From Aquibium carbonis (GTDB lineage Bacteria; Pseudomonadota; Alphaproteobacteria; Rhizobiales; Rhizobiaceae): a DNA stretch of 64,000 nt. The notes beneath the pieces were generated by a model, which was given only the letters and a program-made list of their open reading frames with translations, was not told the DNA's origin and searched no databases. The first letter of the stretch is position 1, and every line of letters starts with the position of its first letter. The DNA is taken from positions 1-64,000 of the forward strand of contig NZ_RWKW01000001.1 in the NCBI RefSeq assembly GCF_003970795.1, given 5' to 3'. Both the position numbers and the translations under genes were made by a program. This document shows, in pieces, positions 35,780 to 43,854 of this stretch.

Positions 35780-38011
35780 CTACCGCCCGAGTATGACGTC
35801 CATGATCGATCCGGGCCGCCGCTCGACGGTTTCGCCGACGCCGACGCTCGGCCGCCGGATCGAGGCGGTCGTTTCCTCGCGCTGCGGCAGGGGCGGTTCG
35901 GCGCGCGAGATCGCAGGCGCCTCGTCCTCCGGCGAGCCGACCGGAATGCTTGGCCGCCGCGCCGGTTCTTCGGCGGGCAGATAGCGGCGCATGCCGGCGC
36001 CCGGTAGCGCGACGATGGGCACGCCGTCATGGGCTGCCGTCATGAAGTCCTTCCATGCCATGGCCGGCAGTGAACCCCCGGTGACGTTCTTCATCGGCTT
36101 TGCGTCGTCATTGCCGAACCACACACCTGTGGTCAGGTTTGCCGTGTAACCGACGAACCAGGCGTCACGCGCATTCTGGGTGGTGCCGGTCTTGCCGGCG
36201 GCGGGCCAGCCGAAATCGGCGCGCCGGGCCGTGCCCGACCGGATCGTCTCGGCCATCATCGAGTTCATCATCGCCACGATCTGCGGATTGATCACGCGCG
36301 GTATGCCGCCGCTCGGATGCTCGTAGAGCACCTTGCCGGACGCACTCGTCACCCGGCTGACGAAATGGATCTGCGGCCGGTACCCGCCATTGGCGAAGGG
36401 CACGTAGGCAGCCGTGAGCTCCAGCGGCGTCACCTCCGACGTTCCCAGCGCAATCGAGGCATTCGCGGTCAGGGTGGATTCGATGCCGAGCCGGTTCGCG
36501 ACCTCCACGACCGCCTTTGGCCCAGCTTCCACGGCAAGCTGCGCCGCCACCGAATTGAGCGACTTCGACAGGGCGGCGGTCAGCGTGACCTCGCCATAAT
36601 ACTTGCCGTTGTAGTTTTCCGGCGCCCACTTGCCGATACGGACCGGCGCGTCGTTGCGGATGCTTTCCGGCGTTCGGCCCTGCTCCAGCGCGGCCAGGAA
36701 GACGAAGGGTTTGAACGCCGAGCCCGGTTGCCGGCGCGCCTCCGAGGCGCGATCGAACTGGCTGTTGGCGTAATCGGCGCCGCCGATCATGGCGCGCACG
36801 GCACCCGAATTGTCGATCGAGACCAGCGCCCCTTGTGTAACGGCGAGCGTGTCGCGGTTCTCGGACACCAGCTTTCGGATCGATGCCTCGCCGAGCTTCT
36901 GCAGCGTCAGGTCGATCGTGGTCTCCACGACGACGTCGCCGCGGACGTCACCGATCAGCCCGGGCAACTCGCCCATCACGCGATCGGCGACATAGTGTTC
37001 CGATCCGGTCCAGTAGGCGGCGGCGCGGGTGGCCGGGGCGCTGATGGCCGCCGTCATCTCGCTGCCTCCGATCATGCCCTGGTCGGCCATCGCCGAGAGG
37101 ACCAGCTGCGAACGGGCCTCGGCGGCCTTCGGGTCGCGGGCCGGCGACAGCCGTGACGGCGCCTTCAGGAGGCCCGCCAGGAGCGCGGCTTCCGACAGCG
37201 TCACCTCGCGCGCCGACTTGTTGAAGTAGCGCCTCGACGCCGCCTCGACGCCATAGGCGCCCGAGCCGAAATAGACCCGGTTCAGATACATCTCCAGGAT
37301 CTGCGCCTTGGTGTGCTTGCGCTCCAGCCAGAGCGCCAGCAGAACCTCCTGCACCTTCCTCTCGATGGTGCGGTCGGCGTTCAGGAACAGGTTCTTCGCC
37401 AACTGCTGCGTGATGGTGGAGCCGCCCTGCACGAGCCGGCCTTCTACGACATTGGCAGTCATCGCGCGCGCCAATCTCAACGCATCCACGCCGAAATGCG
37501 AGTAGAAGCGCCGGTCCTCGATGGCGATCACGGCTTGCGGGATATGGGGCGACATCTCGTGAATGCCGACCGCTTCGCCGCCGGTCATGCCGCGATTGGC
37601 CAGAAGATGGCCATCGGCCGAGACGATCCGCACGTTGGGGGGGCGATCGGGCACCGACCAGGTGGTGGCCGAAGGCAGGCGCGCGCCGTAGTACGCCACC
37701 ATCACCGCGCCGCCGATGCCGATCCAGATCGAGGCGACCAGCGCCCAATAGGCGCTGCCGCGAACGAAGCCGAAAAAGGAGAAGCCGCCGCCGCGCGAGC
37801 CGTTGCGGCGTCCGCCCGTCGGCTTGCCCTTGCCGGCCTTGCCGCGCGCAGCCTTGCCTGCCCCTGAAGTCTTGCCGCGACCCGATTTCGCGCGGCGAGG
37901 CGGACCGACCACCCGATCATCCTCGCTCGCCGTCAGTTCGACGCCGCCGCGGGACGCTCGCGCATCCTCGAAGCGTGGTTCGATCCGGACGTTGCTTTTG
38001 CGATTGGCCAT
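35780..38011 (-). CDS. Class A penicillin-binding protein (PBP1A/1C-like bifunctional transglycosylase-transpeptidase)
   Basis: The enzyme polymerises and crosslinks peptidoglycan. The 743-residue protein (ATG 38011; GTG 38017 is an alternative) has a long basic, glycine/lysine-rich cytoplasmic tail (about 35-75), a membrane anchor (about 85-110), a GT51 domain with EDRRFYSHFGVD and GGSTITQQLAKNLFLN, and a transpeptidase domain with SxxK in GSAFKPF, SxN in SLNSVAAQL and KTGTTQ. Length and tail match the alphaproteobacterial PBP1-type proteins. It ends convergently against pheS. Confidence 0.93.
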   Translation of the reverse strand: MANRKSNVRIEPRFEDARASRGGVELTASEDDRVVGPPRRAKSGRGKTSGAGKAARGKAGKGKPTGGRRNGSRGGGFSFFGFVRGSAYWALVASIWIGIGGAVMVAYYGARLPSATTWSVPDRPPNVRIVSADGHLLANRGMTGGEAVGIHEMSPHIPQAVIAIEDRRFYSHFGVDALRLARAMTANVVEGRLVQGGSTITQQLAKNLFLNADRTIERKVQEVLLALWLERKHTKAQILEMYLNRVYFGSGAYGVEAASRRYFNKSAREVTLSEAALLAGLLKAPSRLSPARDPKAAEARSQLVLSAMADQGMIGGSEMTAAISAPATRAAAYWTGSEHYVADRVMGELPGLIGDVRGDVVVETTIDLTLQKLGEASIRKLVSENRDTLAVTQGALVSIDNSGAVRAMIGGADYANSQFDRASEARRQPGSAFKPFVFLAALEQGRTPESIRNDAPVRIGKWAPENYNGKYYGEVTLTAALSKSLNSVAAQLAVEAGPKAVVEVANRLGIESTLTANASIALGTSEVTPLELTAAYVPFANGGYRPQIHFVSRVTSASGKVLYEHPSGGIPRVINPQIVAMMNSMMAETIRSGTARRADFGWPAAGKTGTTQNARDAWFVGYTANLTTGVWFGNDDAKPMKNVTGGSLPAMAWKDFMTAAHDGVPIVALPGAGMRRYLPAEEPARRPSIPVGSPEDEAPAISRAEPPLPQREETTASIRRPSVGVGETVERRPGSIMDVILGR

Positions 38012-38233
38012 GAACACTGCCTGTCGTCGTGGGCCTCGACCGGCCGTCTGCCCGGACGTTAAGGCCGGCGGTTTAAGGGGAGATTAAGCCGAGAACGCGG
38101 CCTCGGAGCGCATGGTCGGCCTGAATGTCGCCCAATCACGCTTGTGTGAGCCCGTCCGCGGCTTAAGCCTTTGGTTGCACCCGCCCCTTAAGGTCCCTTC
38201 GCAGGCCGGGAACCCGGCGCAGGGACGAGACGG

Positions 38234-39367
38234 ATGACGGATGCAACGCTGGCCGCCGGCGAACGCAGGGTGGCATGGGTCGATGCCGCGAAAGGGCTGT
38301 GCATCATCCTTGTGGTGATGGTGCACGCCACCATCGGCGTGGAAATCGCGGCCGGCGAGCGCGGCTTCATGCACGCCATCGTGGCCTGGGCGCGGCCGTT
38401 CCGCATGCCCGACTTCTTCCTGATCTCGGGCCTGTTCCTGGCGCTCACCATCGACCGGCCCTGGCGCCGCTACCTCGACCGCAAGGTCGTGCACTTCGTC
38501 TATTTCTACCTCCTGTGGCTGACCATCCAGTTCGCCTTCAAGGCGCCGGAGATGGCGGTCGAGGCCGGCGACTGGACCGCGCCGTTGGCGGGCTGGGTCG
38601 AAGCGTTGTGGCAGCCCTTCGGCACCTTGTGGTTCATCTACGTTTTGCCGGTGTTCTTCGTCTTCACCCGCCTGGTGCGCGGGCTGCCGGTCTGGTTCGT
38701 GCTGGCATGGGCGGCGATCCTCGAGGCGTTGCCGGTCCACACCGGATCGATCGTCTTCGACGAGTTCGCGCAGCGCTACGTGTTCTTCTTCATCGGCTAT
38801 GTCTTCGCGCCGCACGTGCTGTCCTTCGCCGCGGCGGTGGCCCGACGGCCCGGCATCGCCATTGTCGGCCTGGCGGGCTGGGGTCTCGTCAACGGCGTTC
38901 TCGTCTTCACGCCTTCGCCCGAAGCGCTCGGTTTCCTCATCCAGGGCGAGATCGGTGACACGGGCGCCACCGGCGGCCTGTCGGAACTGCCGGGCGTGTC
39001 GCTCGTGCTGGGTCTGGCGGGCGCCCTCGCCATCGTCGCCACGGCTGCGCTTGTCGCACGGGCGCCCTGGGCTGCTTGGCTGCGCTGGCTGGGAGAACAC
39101 TCGATCGTCGTCTACCTGGCCTTCTTCCTGCCCATGGCAGCCACGCGGATCGTGCTGGTCCAGACGGGGCTCGTGCCGGATGTCGGGCTGATGGCGTTGC
39201 TCACCACCGCAGCGGGCATTGCCGGGCCGGCGGTGCTCTATGCGTTGGTGCGGTGGAGCGGGCGTGGGCAGTTCCTGTTCGAACGGCCGGCCTGGGCTTC
39301 GATCGAACGCGGCAGCGTGCGAACGCGTGCGGGGCAGGGGCCCGAGGGGATCCCCCGCGCCCCCTAG
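38234..39367 (+). CDS. Acyltransferase-3 family membrane protein
   Basis: The 377-residue integral membrane protein belongs to the acyltransferase 3 (OafA/OpgC-like) family that adds acetyl or succinyl groups to envelope sugars. The N-terminal RRVAWVDAAKGLCIILVVMVHA with the conserved His, and FRMPDFFLISGLFLAL with the family Arg/Pro/Phe pattern, are visible, followed by about ten hydrophobic segments. It is divergent from the penicillin-binding protein gene across 222 bases. The acceptor is unknown; no glycan cluster is adjacent. Confidence 0.88.
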   Translation: MTDATLAAGERRVAWVDAAKGLCIILVVMVHATIGVEIAAGERGFMHAIVAWARPFRMPDFFLISGLFLALTIDRPWRRYLDRKVVHFVYFYLLWLTIQFAFKAPEMAVEAGDWTAPLAGWVEALWQPFGTLWFIYVLPVFFVFTRLVRGLPVWFVLAWAAILEALPVHTGSIVFDEFAQRYVFFFIGYVFAPHVLSFAAAVARRPGIAIVGLAGWGLVNGVLVFTPSPEALGFLIQGEIGDTGATGGLSELPGVSLVLGLAGALAIVATAALVARAPWAAWLRWLGEHSIVVYLAFFLPMAATRIVLVQTGLVPDVGLMALLTTAAGIAGPAVLYALVRWSGRGQFLFERPAWASIERGSVRTRAGQGPEGIPRAP

Positions 39368-39421
39368 GACCCTGAACATTCCGCAGGTCTTCGACCCGAG
39401 ACCGCTTTCGGGAGACAGGCG

Positions 39422-39784
39422 TCAGGGCTCGATCTCGATCGTCTCCCCCTTGCCGGGGCCGAGCGCGCAGATGCGGCAGCAGTCCCGGCATTCGCGATCG
39501 CGATCCGGACCGACCCCCCACGCCGTGCCGTCGTCGCCATTGCGCCAGGCGCCGTAGCAGATGCGCACGCCGCCGGTGCAGTCGATCGCCACCGACTTGC
39601 TCTCGCCCTTTTCCAGCAGGTAGATCCGCTCGCCGCCGGGCCAGACCTTGCCGGACGCGGCGTCGGAAAACTCGATCACCACGCCATAGGGCGCCCGGTT
39701 CATGACGAAGAACGTCATCACGTCCGCCTTAGCCGGAATGGCGGCGGCGAGGATGGCGAGCGCGAGGAGGAAGCCGCGAATCAT
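39422..39784 (-). CDS. Small exported protein of unknown function
   Basis: I do not recognise a family. From ATG 39784 (GGAGGAG eight bases upstream; an in-frame earlier start at 39820 is weaker) the product is 120 residues with a clear signal peptide, MIRGFLLALAILAAAIPAKA, and probable cleavage after AKA. The mature part is about 100 residues with six cysteines, four clustered near the C-terminus (RECRDCCRIC) and two in CTGGVRIC, suggesting a disulfide-stabilised periplasmic protein. It lies between an acyltransferase gene and dtd. Confidence 0.7.
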   Translation of the reverse strand: MIRGFLLALAILAAAIPAKADVMTFFVMNRAPYGVVIEFSDAASGKVWPGGERIYLLEKGESKSVAIDCTGGVRICYGAWRNGDDGTAWGVGPDRDRECRDCCRICALGPGKGETIEIEP

Positions 39785-39861
39785 GGTCGCGATTCTCCTC
39801 CCGGAAGAGGTGCGGATCAAGGGTCCGTCTTCACGCGCTCAACCCGCCGGGAACGAGCCCG

Positions 39862-40302
39862 TCACGCTTCGCTGTCCAGCCAGATCGTCACCGGCCCGTC
39901 ATTGACCAGCGACACCGCCATGTCGGCGCCGAAGACACCGGTCGCGACGGGCACGCCGTGGGCGGCGAGCGCGGCGGCGAAATGCGCGTAGAGCAGGCGG
40001 CCATCATCGGGCGCCGCGGCGGAGGAAAATCCCGGCCGGTTCCCCTTGGTCTCCGCCGCCAGCGTGAACTGGCTGACCACCAGCGCTGCCCCGCCGACGT
40101 CGACCACGGAGCGGTTCATGCGGCCTGCGTCATCCTTGAAGATCCGAAGGTTGGCGACCTTGCGCGCCAGCCACGCCGACTGCGCCTCGCCATCGCCCTG
40201 CATGGCGCAGACCAGCACGACCACCCCCGCGCCGATCTCGCCGACGACGACGCCATCGATCGTGACGGACGCTCCTGTGGTGCGTTGGATCAGCGCGCGC
40301 AT
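39862..40302 (-). CDS. dtd: D-aminoacyl-tRNA deacylase
   Basis: Dtd removes D-amino acids (and glycine from tRNA-Ala) mischarged to tRNA. The 146-residue product shows [16 protein letters not shown] (the catalytic Thr motif SQFTL), and [11 protein letters not shown] with the Gly-Pro motif near the C-terminus, both diagnostic. It is the last core gene on this side of the AT-rich island. Confidence 0.95.
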   Translation of the reverse strand: MRALIQRTTGASVTIDGVVVGEIGAGVVVLVCAMQGDGEAQSAWLARKVANLRIFKDDAGRMNRSVVDVGGAALVVSQFTLAAETKGNRPGFSSAAAPDDGRLLYAHFAAALAAHGVPVATGVFGADMAVSLVNDGPVTIWLDSEA

Positions 40303-40367
40303 GGGGGATGTCTAGGCGATCGGCGGGCGGTGGGAAAGGTCTGCGGTGGTGCCATGGAAGGACGGTC

Positions 40368-40404
40368 AGGCGAAGCGAAGCTGGTCGTATCAGGGATCCA
40401 TGCC
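40368..40404 (+). repeat. Intergenic repeat copy on the left flank of the island
   Basis: This 37-base stretch (starts AGGCGAAGCGAAG, ends GGGATCCATGCC) matches 43505-43541 in the same orientation at 30 of 37 positions. The right-hand copy is part of a larger palindromic repeat. The dtd-to-island gap (40303-40704) otherwise holds an 11-G run and a possible promoter, but no gene. Confidence 0.7.
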
Positions 40405-40422
40405 CGAGCGGTTTGGAGGAGT

Positions 40423-40433
40423 GGGGGGGGGGG
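40423..40433 (+). repeat. Run of eleven G
   Basis: A homopolymer of 11 G lies about 270 bases before the first island gene. Runs of this length are prone to slippage and to sequencing error. It is outside any recognised gene. Confidence 0.9.
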
Positions 40434-40645
40434 AAATGACGGGAAATGGTCGCGAAGCTCGCGTCCACTATCGTGTGCGGAGTTCACGCGGGCGGGGCTT
40501 ACGGTAAATATACCTGCAGGATGGGGCATTTCCGTAGCCGTAGCCGCTGCATCAAGCGCCGAAAACCGAATGTAGCTGTTTTCATTGCCACCGCTCTCTG
40601 CGTGCTATTATTGGCGATACGTGCCTCTTAAAGGCGATTCGATCC

Positions 40646-40674
40646 TTGACTCAAAAGACGACGTTGCGAACAAT
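40646..40674 (+). promoter_or_regulatory. Possible promoter of the two-gene island
   Basis: TTGACT (40646-40651), 17-base spacer, AACAAT (40669-40674), 30 bases before the first ATG. The -35 is good and the -10 weak. The surrounding 60 bases are AT-rich. Confidence 0.4.
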
Positions 40675-40704
40675 TTAACCGACTACATGATGTGAAGTCG
40701 CGAT

Positions 40705-41598
40705 ATGGAAGATAGCTACCTAGACTTAGCGGCGCAGATTCTCAGGGCCCATGGTCGCCCTATGACAGCCCAGGAAATTCTAGCGCGCGCAAGAAAATTT
40801 GATCTGCTGCCGTCACATCTCTCGGGTGCGACTATGCAGAAAACTTTACAAGCTCGGATCGCAGAAGATATCTTTCGCCGCCGAGAACGGTCAGCCTTCT
40901 ACCGTACGTCCCAAGGTGTATACTTCCTCCGTTCAATGTCACAGGAAGAAACGCTGCCTACGCACGTCGTCTCCGAGTATCCGATCAGGCATAGGAAGAA
41001 AAAATTTGATCGTCAACGGATATTACATCTGTCATTAGTTCCCGACCTGAATGAGATTCATCTCCTTAACGCACCTATCGATAAATTAATGAAATTAAGG
41101 AGCGAATATAGATATATTTGGCAGAAACAGGACGGCTTGTTTCCTGTTTTGGCCGCACCATTCCTGATTTACGACGGCAGATTTCTAGTATTTGAGAACG
41201 GTCCTTTTACATTTTTCGGTAATATCGTTGGACTTTCCTCCATCTTACTACGACGTTTTGTCGATGAGTTTGATATTGACCTGCTTGATTTCGATAATAT
41301 TGGCCTTTTCCGCGCATTGATTAGATCTTGCTCGCATCATATTGAATTTCTAGAGTTAGGAATTAACGACATTGAATTAATGTCTTGTCTTCAGCGGAGT
41401 TACATAATATGCGATCCGTCTTCTAACATGATTGGACTTGCGGCCGGCTTCCGGCTGGACCATATCCTGAAAGTTATACCGCCAATTAAACGAAGACTGG
41501 AGATTCGAGGCTGCCGCTGGCTTTCAGCCGACGAAATTGTTGAAGCCGACTATGAGCCCTGGTCTAGAATAATTCTACATGAACTGAGTAGAAAATAA
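40705..41598 (+). CDS. HARE-HTH domain protein of a probable defence module
   Basis: The 297-residue product opens with a HARE-HTH winged-helix domain (about residues 4-76): LAAQILRAHGRPMTAQEILA, then MQKTLQARIAEDIFRR and the closing FYRTSQGVYFLRS. HARE-HTH domains occur in RNA polymerase delta, restriction endonucleases and other DNA-linked proteins. The remaining ~215 residues are not recognised; they contain a hydrophobic patch (FLIYDGRFLVFENGPFTFFG) and no transmembrane or obvious catalytic motif. Codon use is far richer in A and T than in neighbouring genes, suggesting horizontal acquisition. The stop is four bases before the next ATG, so the two genes are one operon. I infer a DNA- or regulator-sensing partner of the downstream enzyme; this is not demonstrated. 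Confidence 0.75.
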   Translation: MEDSYLDLAAQILRAHGRPMTAQEILARARKFDLLPSHLSGATMQKTLQARIAEDIFRRRERSAFYRTSQGVYFLRSMSQEETLPTHVVSEYPIRHRKKKFDRQRILHLSLVPDLNEIHLLNAPIDKLMKLRSEYRYIWQKQDGLFPVLAAPFLIYDGRFLVFENGPFTFFGNIVGLSSILLRRFVDEFDIDLLDFDNIGLFRALIRSCSHHIEFLELGINDIELMSCLQRSYIICDPSSNMIGLAAGFRLDHILKVIPPIKRRLEIRGCRWLSADEIVEADYEPWSRIILHELSRK

Positions 41599-41602
41599 TT
41601 TT

Positions 41603-43441
41603 ATGGAACGCGTCGTTTTCCTAGATTTTTTAAATAGAGAAGCAGCCGCCGCAGTGCATAATCACCGAGGCGAAGCCGACGATTTCGCTATTATTGAGGT
41701 ACTTCTCCTTACGCATACGGGACGTTTTTCAGCAAATATTTCGCAAATGATAGAGTACTGTGACGACAAACCTCGCTTACAAAAGTGGATAACAACACTT
41801 ATTAGAGCTGGAATCCTCATTTCGACGAGTAACGATCCAGACCTTCCTTCTTTCATAGACGCACGTCAACGAATGTATAGTCACGACAGACTCCGCTACC
41901 CTATGTATTTTTTAAATCCTGAGAAGATTGAAGATTTCCGAATTACCACAAATAACACATTTTCAATGACAAAAACGCTGCGCAGAGACCTTTTTGATAT
42001 AGAGGAAGGAAAATTACAATTTATTGGGGAGCGTGTGCGTCCATCAGATATGAAAACATTTAGAGACAACATCGATTATTTTCAGAGAATAGCGATTCGT
42101 GAACCCGATGCCGCAATAACCAAATCGCTGTTCTTAAAAGATACAGGCAAACGCGGTGCGCCTGCTGCGGCAGTTGTTGAGACTTCAGGTAGAGTTTTTT
42201 CGGGCCTCTACATGTCGCACTACGCCGAGCAAAATTTGTGTGCGGTATGCACAGGTATACTTAAAACCGGATTTGCGGAAGACAACAGTAGTTTTCCATT
42301 TTATGATATTCCCATATTATTCAATATTCTGGAATTAACAGGATACTATGGAAGTACTGCTTGCAAGAATGGCCGGAGGGAAAGATCCGTTAGTCACTAC
42401 GGATCTAGAGATCATAATCGGTTTTGCTATTTGTGTAGGGCATTAACTGACTCGGTTGTTAGACTGGCAGCATCGGATCTAGCAAAATTAACGGAGGCTG
42501 GTGCATGGACTTCCATTCGGTCGAGTGTAGCAAATACGCTCGCAGGTACGTTTGCCGGCATAGATGAGGTATCGGGTCAGGACACTGCGAGTATCGATGA
42601 GTTTCTTCGTCGCGGTTCTAGTATGATTGAAAAGGCTGGTGAGCGCTTATGCAAACACCCAGTATTTGAGAAAACCTGGAGAAATTATGTGCCGGATAGA
42701 AGTGGCAATAGGATTCTTGTCTTTGTTGCAACTCCGATCGAAGAGGATGAACTCGCGAAGGCGCTCCAGAGTACGAGTTTTTTTCATCACGGGACCGTCT
42801 CTCTAGGGCGCACCTTCGCCGCGAGATATGTATCGCTTGGCGATCATGAGGTCATCGTGTGCAGGACCAGCGCTGGAGGTAGTGGCGTAAGCGGGTCACA
42901 TTTAATGGCCGCAGAGGCCATTCAAGCTGTGAAGCCACGATTTGCAATCGCTTGCGGTATTTGTTTCGGCTTTAACGACAAAGGTTTTGAGATCGGAGAC
43001 GTGCTTGTTTCAGATCATGTCGCCAACTACGAGTTTGTAAGGTTAGGGTCGAATGAAGTTCGCGAACGCGGGCCGATTGTGCCTGCCGGGCGCGGCCTTC
43101 TCTCAATCGCGCGGGACGTGATGAGGCGTGGACGGCTGCGGGACGAGCGAATCTCCGCGTACGATGGACAGCTTTTGTGTGGAGAGAAACTCGTTGATGA
43201 TCCAGAATTCATGCGAACCCTTCGGTCCCGCTTCCCGGATGCAATTGGCGGTGAAATGGAGGGAGTGGGAATATCTTCTGCCGCCGCTGCTGAAGGTGTG
43301 GAATGGGTCGTTGTAAAAGCAATATGCGATTGGGGATTCGACAAAGATAAAAAGCACCAGAAGGCTGCTGCGAGTGCTGCGGCACGATTCGTAGCGGACA
43401 TGATTCACACTTCTATAGACGCACGCCCCCTAAAACGTTGA
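41603..43441 (+). CDS. Multidomain protein with paired CxxC module and C-terminal nucleoside-phosphorylase-superfamily domain
   Basis: The 612-residue product has three parts. Residues 1-200 are unrecognised; the first ~75 (FAIIEVLLLTHTGRF...) look like a winged-helix-type fold. Residues about 205-285 carry two CxxC pairs, NLCAVCTGIL (Cys213/216) and FCYLCRAL (Cys275/278), a likely zinc module. Residues about 369-605 are a PNP/UDP phosphorylase (MTAN-like) domain: RILVFVATPIEEDEL, RTSAGGSGVSGSHL, ACGICFG, GGEMEGVGIS (Glu553 equivalent to the MTAN ribose-binding Glu) and VKAICDWGFDKDK (Asp576 equivalent to the catalytic Asp). Related domains with ICDW-type motifs serve as immune effectors, some cleaving ATP or other nucleotides at the N-glycosidic bond. 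All catalytic positions look intact. Codon use is AT-rich in the first two thirds and more GC-rich in the last third. Confidence 0.82.
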   Translation: MERVVFLDFLNREAAAAVHNHRGEADDFAIIEVLLLTHTGRFSANISQMIEYCDDKPRLQKWITTLIRAGILISTSNDPDLPSFIDARQRMYSHDRLRYPMYFLNPEKIEDFRITTNNTFSMTKTLRRDLFDIEEGKLQFIGERVRPSDMKTFRDNIDYFQRIAIREPDAAITKSLFLKDTGKRGAPAAAVVETSGRVFSGLYMSHYAEQNLCAVCTGILKTGFAEDNSSFPFYDIPILFNILELTGYYGSTACKNGRRERSVSHYGSRDHNRFCYLCRALTDSVVRLAASDLAKLTEAGAWTSIRSSVANTLAGTFAGIDEVSGQDTASIDEFLRRGSSMIEKAGERLCKHPVFEKTWRNYVPDRSGNRILVFVATPIEEDELAKALQSTSFFHHGTVSLGRTFAARYVSLGDHEVIVCRTSAGGSGVSGSHLMAAEAIQAVKPRFAIACGICFGFNDKGFEIGDVLVSDHVANYEFVRLGSNEVRERGPIVPAGRGLLSIARDVMRRGRLRDERISAYDGQLLCGEKLVDDPEFMRTLRSRFPDAIGGEMEGVGISSAAAAEGVEWVVVKAICDWGFDKDKKHQKAAASAAARFVADMIHTSIDARPLKR

Positions 43442-43487
43442 GGGCGACACGGCAGTTCTGCGCCTCGCGCGCCCCACCACCTTCGTC

Positions 43488-43668
43488 ATCCCGGAACGAC
43501 ATTCGAGCGAAGCGAAGAACGTCGTGTCCGGGATCCATGCCTCGCCATCCCGGCCACGCGAGGCGTTGGGCGAGGGGCGCTTCTCCCGCACCGCGTCGCC
43601 CGTCGCGGCCGCCGAGGCATGGATCCCCGGCTATCCCTTCGCTGCGCTACGGTCGGCCGAGGATGACG
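43488..43668. repeat. Composite palindromic intergenic repeat right of the island
   Basis: ATCCCGGAACGAC (43488-43500) can fold back on GTCGTGTCCGGGAT (43521-43534). In addition CCGGGATCCATGCCTCG (43528-43544) recurs inverted as CGAGGCATGGATCCCCGG (43613-43630). Part of it (43505-43541) is the partner of the left-flank copy at 40368-40404. This fits the dispersed CGTCATCCCGG...GGGATCCATGCC family common between genes in Mesorhizobium-like genomes. The gap 43442-43854 contains only repeats, no gene. Confidence 0.75.
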
Positions 43669-43712
43669 ACGTGCGCGACGATCGACGCTGGGCGGCGGCG
43701 AGCAATGCGAAG

Positions 43713-43772
43713 ACCCTCCCCCTCACCGTCATGCTTCGCATGCCACCTCTTCCCCACTGCGTAGGGGAGAGG
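43713..43772. repeat. Hairpin repeat (CTCCCC...GGGGAGAGG type)
   Basis: A 60-base unit with two stems, ATGC-TTC-GCAT (43731-43742 region) and TCCCCACTGCGTAGGGGA (43751-43768). The layout of two consecutive GC-rich hairpins resembles the repeat units at 44366, 44795, 59475 and 59553, but the sequence between stems differs. Confidence 0.65.
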
Positions 43773-43854
43773 AAAGGCGGCGAGGCGAAAAAAAACTTAT
43801 CCACGCCCCATCGCACCTCTCCCATACTGCGTCCCAACAAAACGGAGGCAGCGG

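Noticed and set aside
41603-43441. Housekeeping MTA/SAH nucleosidase
   Set aside because: Housekeeping enzymes are about 230 residues without a 360-residue N-terminal extension, and this gene is AT-rich and paired with a HARE-HTH gene, which fits an accessory effector better.
43488-43772. CRISPR array
   Set aside because: The repeats here are palindromic, differ in length and sequence, and lack regular spacers; no cas genes are in the window.
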